Both the position numbers and the translations under genes were made by a program. The notes beneath the pieces are model-generated. The model was given only the letters and a program-made list of their open reading frames with translations. It did no database searches and was not told the DNA's origin. From JBEKTW01 sp049515655 (GTDB lineage Bacteria; Bacteroidota; Ignavibacteria; UBA10030; SZUA-254), in assembly GCA_049515655.1 (NCBI GenBank), contig JBEKTW010000003.1, positions 1 through 64,000 on the forward strand: a stretch of DNA of 64,000 nucleotides. The letters are read 5' to 3'. This document shows positions 17,601 to 25,920 of this stretch, in pieces (the first letter of the stretch is position 1; the number at the start of each line of letters is the position of its first letter).

Positions 17601-19958
17601 CTACATCGCCTGGTGCTCCGTTCTTGCAATGATCTCGTCCTGCAACGTCTTGCTCAGGTCGCAGAAATAATCGCTGTAACCCGCGACACGGACAATCAAG
17701 TCCCGGTACTTTTCCGGAGAAGCCTGAGCGTCCCGCAGGGTCTGAGCTGTGACCACATTGAATTGAATGTGATGCCCGCCGAGCGTGAAATAAGACCGCA
17801 CCAGGTGGGAAAGATTATCGATACCTTTGTCTCCGTCGAGAATCGATGGAGTGAATTTCTGATTGAGCAGCGTTCCGCCCGTCCGCACGTGATCCATCTT
17901 GCTGGCAGATTTTAGCACGGCAGTCGGACCTTTTCTGTCGGCGCCCTGGACGGGTGAAATCCCTTCGGACAGCGGCGTTCCCGCCTTGCGTCCATCCGGC
18001 GTGGCGCCGGTCACGGATCCGAAGTACACGTGACACGTGGTCGGCAACATGTTGATGCGATAAACGCCCCCTTTTGTGTTGGGTCTCCCGTTCACTGCGT
18101 CGTAGTACAGATCGAAAACACGCCGCATAAGACTATCGGCGGATTCATCATCGTTGCCGTACTTTGGAGTCTTGTTGAGGAGAAGCAACCGCGTTTTCTC
18201 GAATCCTTCGAAATCCGCCGCGAGCATCTTTAACATGTCGGTCATCGACATTTTCCTGTCCTCGAACACATGACGTTGTATCGAAGAGAGACAATCCGTG
18301 ATCGTTCCAATGCCGACTCCCTGGATGTAATTCGTGTTGTACCTGGCACCTCCGTCGTTGTAATCCTTCCCCTTCGCTATGCAATCATTGATGAGAATCG
18401 AGAGAAATGGCACCGGCAGATACTCCGCGTACATGCGCTCGATCACGTTGTTCCCTCTCACCTTGATATCGATGAAATATTTCAACTGTCGTTTGAAGGC
18501 ATCCATCAATTCCTCAAACGACCGGAACGTTGCCGGGTCGCCCGTCTCGATGCCGCATTTTTTCTTTGTGCGCGGATCGTATCCATTATGAAGGGTAATT
18601 TCCAGCACTTTCGGAAGGTTAAAGTAACCGGTGAGAATATAACTTTCTTTTCCAAAGGCGCCGGTCTCAACGCAACCGCTCGTTCCGCCCATGCGAGCAT
18701 CCTCAACCGATTTACCCTGTCGCAGAAGTTCTTCCACAACGACATCTGCATTGAACACGGAAGGCTGTCCCCACCCTTTCCGGATGATTTTGCACGCGCG
18801 TTTCAGAAATTCATCCGGATTTTTCCTGCTTAACTGAATGTTCGAGCTCGGCTGTACCAGCCTCATTTCGTCGATGACATCCAGGACAAGATATGTCAAT
18901 TCATTGACGCCGTCGCTGCCATCCGCCCGGAGGCCGCCCGAATTGATCGTCGCGAAGTCGGTATATGTCCCGCTTTCAGCGGCAGTGACGCCCACTTTCG
19001 GCGGTGCCGGCTGATTGTTGAATTTAATCCAAAAGCATTGCAGCAATTCCTTGGCCATCTCTCGGGTAAGCGAGCCATCTTCCAAACCTCTCGCGTAAAA
19101 AGGAAAGAGGTGCTGATCGAACCGACCGGGGTTGAACGCGTCCCATGGGTTCAGCTCCATCACAACACCAAGGTGAACAAACCAGTAGGATTGCAGCGCT
19201 TCCCAGAAATTCCGCGGCGCGTGCGCGGGGACGTGCCGGCAAACATGCTCCATGTTCTCCAATTCCTTTTTCCGCTCCGCTTTCTTTTCTCTCGCGGCAA
19301 GGTCGTGCACTCGGTCGGCAAAACGATTGGCAAGCGTGACGATCGCGTCGGCACAGATCATCATCGCTTTCAGTTCTTCCTGCTTCCCGTACGCTTTGGG
19401 GTCGTTGAGATAATCGAGCGACTTCAACTGTTTCCCGATATCGTCTTTAAAATCCAGCATCCCCTTGCGGTAAATCTTGTCGTCGAGGACGGTGTGGCCC
19501 GGAGCTCGCTGCTCCATGAACTCCGTAAAGATGCCGGCCTCATACGCTCCTTTCCATTCATCCGTCATCTCGGAGAATATCTTGTCGCGTTGGGTCCTTC
19601 CGCTCCAGAATGGAATGAATTCTTCCCGGTAGAGTTTGCGGGTTTCATCATCGACCTTGAAAGGGGTTTTCTCGCGTTCGTTGAGGATAGATAAATCCTC
19701 CAGGCTGTGACAGCAGATTTCCGGATAGGTGTAGGTTGCCTTCGGCGACGGACCGCGTTCGCCGACGATCAACTCACCCTCATTGACACATACGGTCTTG
19801 TTCTCCATGATCGTCCTGAATGCATGCGCCCGCGTCATCGGCGCTGAGAGAGCCCCGGTATTTCTGTAGAAATCCGTTACCAGCTTTGCGCGCTCCGGCG
19901 AAACGACCGGAACGGCGGTCAAACTTTGGTCACGCAATTGTTTTACACGGTCTGTCAT
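17601..19958 (-). CDS. hypD: Glycyl radical enzyme, trans-4-hydroxy-L-proline dehydratase type
   Basis: Predicted to dehydrate trans-4-hydroxy-L-proline to 1-pyrroline-5-carboxylate by radical chemistry in anaerobes. The protein has 785 residues. The thiyl-radical Cys is in GGTSGCVETGAF (Cys429, general base Glu431) and the glycyl radical in RVAGYSDYF (Gly760). Residues I recall as the Clostridioides difficile HypD active site (F152, H160, D278, S334, D339, F340, C434, E436, Y450, T645, G765) all have counterparts here at a constant offset of five. This separates it from pyruvate formate-lyase (two adjacent cysteines) and from choline lyase. The ATG at 19958 has GAGGT at good spacing; a TTG four codons earlier does not. 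The activase gene is 54 bases upstream. No proC is in the window. Confidence 0.88.
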   Translation of the reverse strand: MTDRVKQLRDQSLTAVPVVSPERAKLVTDFYRNTGALSAPMTRAHAFRTIMENKTVCVNEGELIVGERGPSPKATYTYPEICCHSLEDLSILNEREKTPFKVDDETRKLYREEFIPFWSGRTQRDKIFSEMTDEWKGAYEAGIFTEFMEQRAPGHTVLDDKIYRKGMLDFKDDIGKQLKSLDYLNDPKAYGKQEELKAMMICADAIVTLANRFADRVHDLAAREKKAERKKELENMEHVCRHVPAHAPRNFWEALQSYWFVHLGVVMELNPWDAFNPGRFDQHLFPFYARGLEDGSLTREMAKELLQCFWIKFNNQPAPPKVGVTAAESGTYTDFATINSGGLRADGSDGVNELTYLVLDVIDEMRLVQPSSNIQLSRKNPDEFLKRACKIIRKGWGQPSVFNADVVVEELLRQGKSVEDARMGGTSGCVETGAFGKESYILTGYFNLPKVLEITLHNGYDPRTKKKCGIETGDPATFRSFEELMDAFKRQLKYFIDIKVRGNNVIERMYAEYLPVPFLSILINDCIAKGKDYNDGGARYNTNYIQGVGIGTITDCLSSIQRHVFEDRKMSMTDMLKMLAADFEGFEKTRLLLLNKTPKYGNDDESADSLMRRVFDLYYDAVNGRPNTKGGVYRINMLPTTCHVYFGSVTGATPDGRKAGTPLSEGISPVQGADRKGPTAVLKSASKMDHVRTGGTLLNQKFTPSILDGDKGIDNLSHLVRSYFTLGGHHIQFNVVTAQTLRDAQASPEKYRDLIVRVAGYSDYFCDLSKTLQDEIIARTEHQAM

Positions 19959-20012
19959 ATCATACCTCAATTATTTCCTGTCATTCATTTGCCAAGAACA
20001 ACTCTCCCCCGG

Positions 20013-20915
20013 CTATCCACCCACGATTACCCTAGGGACAAATTGCCTTAATTCACTCGCAATCATCGTCAAATTCTCCGGGGACGGCTGTTGCACTTCA
20101 CCCAATGGATATTCCCTACCAAGCCGTCGATATTTTTCCGTTCCCGACCGATGGTACGGCAACAGGTGAATTTCCTGAATATTTTTGAGAGATCCAACAA
20201 AGACACCGATACGCCGGAGTTCCTCAGAATTGTCGTTGATTCCAGGAATAATAGGCACACGGACGATGACATTCTTCCCCCAGTCAATAAGCAGCCGGAG
20301 ATTATCAAGAATACGCAGGTTGGAAATGCCGGTAAATGTTTGGTGAACCGCCTCGTCAAGCGTCTTCACATCGTAGAGAAAAAGATCCACAAACCGGCTG
20401 ACTTCCCGAAGAATATCCGTTGATGTGTAGCCCGAAGTGTCGACGGCGGTGTGGATGGATTTACCTTTACACGCTTCTAGGAGCGAAATCAGAAACTGAT
20501 GCTGCAGCAACGGCTCCCCACCCGAAAATGTCGCGCCCCCGGATGACTGGTCAAAGAATACCGTGTCTTTGACAATCTCAGTCATCACCTCATCCGCTGT
20601 CACTTCTTTGCCCATGAGAACCCGTGCTTCGGCGTAGCAGACCTCCAGGCAGCGGCCGCACTGAATGCATTTTTCTCGGTCGGTAACAAATCCGCCGTCG
20701 TCAGGCCGGACTGCATGCTGCTCGCAGACGGCAACGCAGTCACCGCACCGGATGCACCGGTCTCCATGCAGCATGAGTTCTTTCTCGGGGGAGATAGATT
20801 CGGGATTGTGGCACCACACGCAGTGAAGCGGGCATCCTTTCAGAAAAACCGTCGTGCGGATGCCCGGTCCGTCATTCACAGAGAAGCGCTGGATATTGAA
20901 GATGGTGCCTGTCAT
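20013..20915 (-). CDS. Radical SAM glycyl-radical-enzyme activase
   Basis: Generates the glycyl radical on the adjacent HypD-like enzyme using S-adenosylmethionine, about 300 residues. The N-terminus IQRFSVNDGPGIRTTVFLKG leads into the radical SAM cysteines CPLHCVWC, followed by two ferredoxin-type cluster motifs (CIRCGDCVAVC and CIQCGRCLEVC) typical of activases of the dehydratase and choline-lyase groups. GGATFSGGEPLLQ is the SAM-contacting GGE motif. The frame is open 24 codons further upstream, but that extension is encoded by the GATTT repeat and has no homology to the family, so I place the start at 20915; its ribosome-binding site is weak. Confidence 0.93.
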   Translation of the reverse strand: MTGTIFNIQRFSVNDGPGIRTTVFLKGCPLHCVWCHNPESISPEKELMLHGDRCIRCGDCVAVCEQHAVRPDDGGFVTDREKCIQCGRCLEVCYAEARVLMGKEVTADEVMTEIVKDTVFFDQSSGGATFSGGEPLLQHQFLISLLEACKGKSIHTAVDTSGYTSTDILREVSRFVDLFLYDVKTLDEAVHQTFTGISNLRILDNLRLLIDWGKNVIVRVPIIPGINDNSEELRRIGVFVGSLKNIQEIHLLPYHRSGTEKYRRLGREYPLGEVQQPSPENLTMIASELRQFVPRVIVGG

Positions 20916-21235
20916 GAATCCCAAATCATAGATAAATTCGAAGCATGAAATCCGAAATCTTAAACAAAATTTGAGTTCTAAATCCAAAAATCAAAACATC
21001 AATCAGAACGACAAACAATTTTCTATTTTTGAGATGCCTCGGTTTAGATGTTGGTAATTGGTGCTTGTTTCGAATTTAGATATTAAGATTTAGGATTTGT
21101 TTAGAGTTTAGATATTCGGATTTAAGATTTGTTTAGGTGTTCGAATTTCGAATTTTTCATTAAGATTAATGACTCCGCATAACACCACTGAATAATGTAT
21201 TCACGCTCATTCTTAGTGAGATGTTCCTGTCTCGA
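20916..21235. repeat. 320-base spacer filled by GATTT-type repeats
   Basis: No gene. Positions 20920-20963 are an inverted copy of the window's first 44 bases. From about 21050 to 21165 runs a looser series in the opposite orientation (GATATTAAGATTTAGGATTT, GTTTAGATATTCGGATTT, GTTCGAATTTCGAATTTTTC). The last 70 bases before the GH29 fusion stop show no clear promoter or terminator. Confidence 0.65.
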
Positions 21236-23338
21236 CTACATTCCAGGAGCTTTGTACAGTCCGAAGTCCGAAATCGTCGGGCATGCACGTGACTTCAAAA
21301 TATTCAATCGAACTTTGTCCGCCCTGACCGTTGGAATTCTGAGCAATCGCTTGTGACCGATCGTCGTACCGGCGGCCACCTTTTTCCAACCTCCATCGTT
21401 CCATACTTCGAGAGAGAATTTCTCGACTCTCTGTCCCAGCGGAATGTATTCCTGGATCATGACCACATTAAATTCAACTGTCTGTTTCAGGCCGAACGTG
21501 AGCGACGCTGAGGCAACGCTATCGTTCGTGGCCCAATACGTGTCATGATCTCCGTCGATTGCATTAGGTGCCCCAAAATGATCATCGTTACCCCGAACAT
21601 CGGACGCCGACGCGACCGCACCTTCTGCGAGATTCTGCCCGAAAGTTCCATCCACCAATTTTTTCAATCCCACTAATGCCTTCACGTCATTCTCGTGCAG
21701 GCGTCCGCGTCGATCGGGCGGAACGTTGAGCAGCAGCACGCCATTGCGGCCCACAGATTGTAAGTACAGATCGAACAATTGTGCGGGCGATTTCACCAGT
21801 GTATCCTCACTCGCATGGTAGAACCATCCCGGACGGATGGAAACATCGCACTCCGGCGGAAGCCACAACGAGCCGTCACGATGCCCTTCGACCGCCTCAT
21901 CATACTTCGTGTATCCCGGTGCCGGTGAATCGCCCTTTTCTCCCTTCGGGCTGTACATCGACCAGCAGGTCTCGCCGGCATACCCGCTCTCGTTGCCCAC
22001 CCAGCGAATATCCGGACCGATATCGCTGAACATCACCGCGTTCGGTTGCAGCTTTCTCACGAGCGCCCACGTGCTGTCCCAACCGTAATAGGTTTTCCGG
22101 TCGATGGTGCGGGTTTCCCGTGCACCGCCGTAGTAGCCGTCACCGCCGTTCGCGCCGTCAAACCAGACTTCTGATATGTCGCCGTAGTTCGTCAACAACT
22201 CGCGGAGCTGGTTGCGGTAGTATGAGATATATTCAGGCTTCCCGTAGTCTTTGCTGTTGCGGTCCCACGGCGAAAGATACACTCCGAACCTCAATCCGTA
22301 TTTGCGGCAGGCTTCCGAAAACTCTGCGACAATATCGCCCTTGCCGTTCTTCCACGGGCTATTTTTCACGGAATGCTCGGTGAACCTGGACGGCCAAAGA
22401 CAAAAACCATCGTGGTGCTTACACGTCACGACAATTCCTTTCATGCCGGCATCCCTTGCCGTTCGAACGATTTCGTCGGCGTCGAAATCAGTCGGGTTGA
22501 ACTTCGATTCGGGTTCATCGCCGTACCCCCATTCCTTATCGGTGAATGTGTTCATGCTGAAGTGGAAAAATCCTTCGTACTCCATGTCCTGCCATGCAAG
22601 CTGACGAACGGAAGGAAATGGGGCAAGCGGTTCGGGCGCCTTCGCCAGATTGAAATCGCTGACGAGAGCATTACAGACAACCCGGGCCATTTCTCTGGCG
22701 CCGTCTTCGTTGGGATGGACTTTGTCCGGAAAGAACCCGGGTTTTCCGGCGAATGCTGCATAAAGGTCCATGATGGAGGCATGTTTGTCAGCCGCGATCT
22801 TTCTGATGAACGGAATTTCATCCGCCGTAATCACAGAATCTCTGATTCCCCAGTCACCGGGAAAGGCCGGAACCGGATTACAGACATAGATGCGTGGATG
22901 AGAAGGAAGACTTTGAAACTCACTTATGAAACTCTCATAATCGGAAATAAAATCATCCTTGTATTTCCAATTCCAGGGTTTCGTGTCATTTGTTCCAAGT
23001 TTGATAATAACGACATCCGGGTTGTACGCTTTGGCATCCGTAAACTCCTGCACTTTCCAGAAAGGATAATCCCCCTTTTTGAGAAGCGTCTTGCCGCTGT
23101 TCCCGAAGTTCTTCACTTCCCATCCGCGACCAAGCATTCTCTGCAATTGAGCGGGATAAGAATTCTTCTCTCTATCTTGGATGCCGGCGCCGTACGTGAT
23201 GCTGTTTCCAATGCAGGCGACCTTGACAATCCTCCTCGACCGCTCCGGCTGTGCCATTCCGGTCGACAGAACCATCGCAGCCACGGAAATGATCGTGACT
23301 AGACGCAACGCCGCTGATATCCTGAGTTTGCCTATCAT
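21236..23338 (-). CDS. SGNH esterase - GH29 alpha-L-fucosidase fusion with F5/8 C domain
   Basis: Secreted 700-residue three-domain protein. After a signal segment, an SGNH/GDSL hydrolase covers about 37-230: IGNSITYG (Ser46), LGTNDTKPW, and DKVHPNEDG (Asp205, His208). A GH29 barrel follows from about 245, with VTCKHHDGFCLWPSRFTEHS and the nucleophile in SEVWFDGANGG (Asp394). The C-terminus (about 570-700) is an F5/8-type C, discoidin-like glycan-binding domain. The pairing suggests removal of an ester, perhaps acetyl, from the glycan before or together with fucose. The upstream gene ends 19 bases earlier. An in-frame TTG lies five codons upstream; the ATG is preferred. Confidence 0.9.
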   Translation of the reverse strand: MIGKLRISAALRLVTIISVAAMVLSTGMAQPERSRRIVKVACIGNSITYGAGIQDREKNSYPAQLQRMLGRGWEVKNFGNSGKTLLKKGDYPFWKVQEFTDAKAYNPDVVIIKLGTNDTKPWNWKYKDDFISDYESFISEFQSLPSHPRIYVCNPVPAFPGDWGIRDSVITADEIPFIRKIAADKHASIMDLYAAFAGKPGFFPDKVHPNEDGAREMARVVCNALVSDFNLAKAPEPLAPFPSVRQLAWQDMEYEGFFHFSMNTFTDKEWGYGDEPESKFNPTDFDADEIVRTARDAGMKGIVVTCKHHDGFCLWPSRFTEHSVKNSPWKNGKGDIVAEFSEACRKYGLRFGVYLSPWDRNSKDYGKPEYISYYRNQLRELLTNYGDISEVWFDGANGGDGYYGGARETRTIDRKTYYGWDSTWALVRKLQPNAVMFSDIGPDIRWVGNESGYAGETCWSMYSPKGEKGDSPAPGYTKYDEAVEGHRDGSLWLPPECDVSIRPGWFYHASEDTLVKSPAQLFDLYLQSVGRNGVLLLNVPPDRRGRLHENDVKALVGLKKLVDGTFGQNLAEGAVASASDVRGNDDHFGAPNAIDGDHDTYWATNDSVASASLTFGLKQTVEFNVVMIQEYIPLGQRVEKFSLEVWNDGGWKKVAAGTTIGHKRLLRIPTVRADKVRLNILKSRACPTISDFGLYKAPGM

Positions 23339-23357
23339 TTGACTTTCTTTCAACCTT

Positions 23358-25691
23358 TTATTTTCCCGTTTTTAGAAACTCTTCATAGCGCTTTCGATAT
23401 TCCTTTTTATAATTCTCAACCGCAATCGCGTAGCTGAGAGGAGGCGATTCCGGTTTCCATGTCCATTCGATCTGAACTCGCTTTGTGCCGGCGGGCAATA
23501 TCACGGCCGAATTCTTTTCAGCAACGGCTTTCCCATCCGCATGGACTAAGGAGACACGCATAAACCACGGCAGATGAAGAACTATCGCCTCAGGGGGATT
23601 GGTGAATTCGTTGTTAAATGTGAGAAACGCCTTGCCCGCCGTACATTTTAGCTCTACGTTCACTCGACCGAAATTGGTCGGTGCGCGCCGGACTGCGAGG
23701 GTTGCTTCGTCCTTGACCCATTCGGGAGAGATGCAGGAGAAGACATGCAATTCTTTTCCCTGTTCGCGGACGAACATATTCCGGAGGAGAGCGCGGAATT
23801 TTGCCGCGAACCAGCCGTGCGGCGTCAGGTTCATCTCGAAATCCCGCGTGCCCCATGGCAGGATGCAAAATTCGAAACCGGCATGCGTCGCGCTTGTATG
23901 GACGAGCATTGCGTAGAGTTCATCAATCGCCATCTGCTGGTCCCCGCGGACGACTTCCGTCTCGGTGTTCTTCATCGTGAGGTAATGGTGGAGCCACCTG
24001 CCGTTGCCGTAGGTCATAATCCCCTCTTTGTACTTGGCGCGGGTCGTGTCGAGTGTCGCGGTTACCATCGTGTCTTGCGGGTCGAGGATAATTTCAGGAT
24101 ACACCGAAAGCATGTTTCCCCAATCCTGCCCGCCCAGCGAATCAAGCCCCGGCGGCATGTAACCTCCCGTTTTTGCCGTGACCCTGTGAAGAACATCCAC
24201 GAGCGTCGCTCGATAGTCATCATATTCCCTCTGAAACGTGCTGGCGTCGTCCGTTTTTCCGATTCCTTCTGCAAGGGCGATAATATTTTTCAATCCTGCA
24301 AGCGCCCAAAAATTATGACCGGTGACATGTCCTGTAATATCTTCGTTATCCCCAGGACTCGTCGCCGGCATTAAATGGAGCGGGTCATCCTGTCGTGCTT
24401 TGTGCAGCCATGCGACTGCTTTCTGAATTGAAGGAAAGAAATTTTCGGCAAAAGCTTTATCGTGCGTGATGCGGTAATGCTGACCGTACGCCCACATCGC
24501 CTGTCCCCAGCCGTCGAACTGACCGCCCTGCGACACGTAGTTCCCGTCGTCCTTCTGCCAGCGCGGGAAGAAATCAAGGCACTGGCGCGCGATGTCATGA
24601 TAGCCGGAGAGGTCATACATACGGATGATGTACGACCCATCGCGCAGCCAGAAGGCATGGTAATGGAAATCGTTCACCGTCTGGATGTAGAAACTATCCA
24701 CCTTGTTCCGTGCGATCAAGTCGTACACGAGGTTCGCCTTGAAGGAGTTGACTACTTTTTCCTCGGGCAGGGATATTTCGATTCCACGTTTAAAGATATT
24801 TTCCCAGAAATCGACGGTCCGATTGAAGTAGTTGTCAACTTGTGCATCACGGAGCCGGGCAACGAGTGAGGTATCAGCCGGCAGCGGTTCGTAGGGCATC
24901 TTGAAATCGAGAATATTTTCCTCCTTCGGTCGCAGTGTCAGATGGTATTGAACGATTCCAACCGGCGTCGTCGGAAGCACGGAGAGTTTTCTCGCGGTCA
25001 AGTCCTGTACGTTATTATAACCCGTTTTCAATGTCATCATTTCCTCCGGTGCGGGCGGGAAGAGGTAGAATACTTTGCCGTCGCGCAGAAAGGCGTCTTG
25101 GGAAAAGCCGTACACCCAATCCTTGCTGAATTCAACCCCCGCCTGGTCATATGCACCCGGGTATTTCGCTCTCCGGGGCCTGGTGAACCTGTTATCTCCC
25201 GTTCCCCACAACGTGTTCGACTCGTTCTGATACCGCACACCAACACCAAGATGCGCGGTTCGCCGCAGCTTACTTTCATTCTTCAGGCTCACGCGGATGA
25301 AATTCATCAGTGGACTCTCCGGCTTCCCGTCAAGTGTAGCCGCGAACATCGTGAATTGATACTTCACGCCATCGCGCTCAAATTTGTATTCGATGACTGG
25401 GAGGTAACCTTTGTATAAAGTCTTGACTCTCTGGTTGACGGGCTCCGGCGGATTTCCCGTGAAGAACATCAGTTCGCCGAACCCGGTGTAGAGATAACCT
25501 TCCGGGGAGACGAGCGTCCCCCACCGTCCATCCATCACACCGATAACATCCGTCGGGCGACTGTAATAGCAAAACGGCTCGTCGTTCTGGTCAATCGCCG
25601 GATCCAGCATCTGGGCCTTCAAAGAGCCCTGAATCGATAGGATGCTCAAAGTGATGAAGAGGACCGCTGATAGTGACCTGTGCTTATTCAT
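23358..25691 (-). CDS. Secreted (alpha/alpha)6-barrel glycosidase-like protein
   Basis: Protein of 777 residues with signal peptide (NKHRSLSAVLFITLSILS), an N-terminal beta-sandwich (about 30-290) and a helical toroid region that begins near FWLRDGSYIIRMYDLSGY, followed by QFDGWGQAMWAYGQ and a C-terminal beta domain. This layout is shared by GH15, GH63, GH78 and related six-hairpin glycosidases. I cannot place it in one family; WLRDG and QFDGWG suggest acidic catalytic residues in the barrel. The start at 25691 has AAAGGAT about 9 bases upstream, whereas the longer frame runs through a hairpin repeat. It sits between GH31 and the GH29 fusion, so a sugar-releasing role is likely. Confidence 0.65.
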   Translation of the reverse strand: MNKHRSLSAVLFITLSILSIQGSLKAQMLDPAIDQNDEPFCYYSRPTDVIGVMDGRWGTLVSPEGYLYTGFGELMFFTGNPPEPVNQRVKTLYKGYLPVIEYKFERDGVKYQFTMFAATLDGKPESPLMNFIRVSLKNESKLRRTAHLGVGVRYQNESNTLWGTGDNRFTRPRRAKYPGAYDQAGVEFSKDWVYGFSQDAFLRDGKVFYLFPPAPEEMMTLKTGYNNVQDLTARKLSVLPTTPVGIVQYHLTLRPKEENILDFKMPYEPLPADTSLVARLRDAQVDNYFNRTVDFWENIFKRGIEISLPEEKVVNSFKANLVYDLIARNKVDSFYIQTVNDFHYHAFWLRDGSYIIRMYDLSGYHDIARQCLDFFPRWQKDDGNYVSQGGQFDGWGQAMWAYGQHYRITHDKAFAENFFPSIQKAVAWLHKARQDDPLHLMPATSPGDNEDITGHVTGHNFWALAGLKNIIALAEGIGKTDDASTFQREYDDYRATLVDVLHRVTAKTGGYMPPGLDSLGGQDWGNMLSVYPEIILDPQDTMVTATLDTTRAKYKEGIMTYGNGRWLHHYLTMKNTETEVVRGDQQMAIDELYAMLVHTSATHAGFEFCILPWGTRDFEMNLTPHGWFAAKFRALLRNMFVREQGKELHVFSCISPEWVKDEATLAVRRAPTNFGRVNVELKCTAGKAFLTFNNEFTNPPEAIVLHLPWFMRVSLVHADGKAVAEKNSAVILPAGTKRVQIEWTWKPESPPLSYAIAVENYKKEYRKRYEEFLKTGK

Positions 25692-25756
25692 GATCGAAGA
25701 TCCTTTCTGTTTGTTGGTGAATGGCAGTGCCTCAATTTGAACTCGTGCCCTTGCTC

Positions 25757-25891
25757 CCGACCGCGTCCTCGCGGTCGGAAGTACAACCACGCTTACTACA
25801 TTTCAGCGAGGACCCTGAACAGCAACATTTAAGGGCGGGCGCTGAAATGAGCCGGGGAGGACGCACAGCACTCAAAAATGAAAATGATGCA
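25757..25891. repeat. GC-rich hairpin and one copy of a 29-base direct repeat
   Basis: In the spacer before the GH31 stop there is a perfect 9-base hairpin, CCGACCGCG-TCCT-CGCGGTCGG, at 25757-25778. Further on, 25863-25891 is identical over 29 bases to 48248-48276 (it begins GCACAGCACTCAAAAATG). Neither looks like a terminator because no T-tract follows on either strand. Confidence 0.7.
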
Positions 25892-25920
25892 ATAACTGAC
25901 GGAATGGTTCGAATATTCTC

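Noticed and set aside
17601..19958. Pyruvate formate-lyase, choline TMA-lyase or glycerol dehydratase
   Set aside because: The site is GCVETG with a single Cys, not the Cys-Cys of formate lyases, and the set of substrate-pocket residues matches HypD. No microcompartment or propanediol genes are near.
20916..20987. Upstream extension of the activase gene
   Set aside because: The extra 24 codons are encoded by a dispersed repeat and precede the conserved IQRFSVNDGPG start of the family.
20925..21165. CRISPR array
   Set aside because: The units vary in length and sequence, have no spacers of uniform size, and no cas genes are near.
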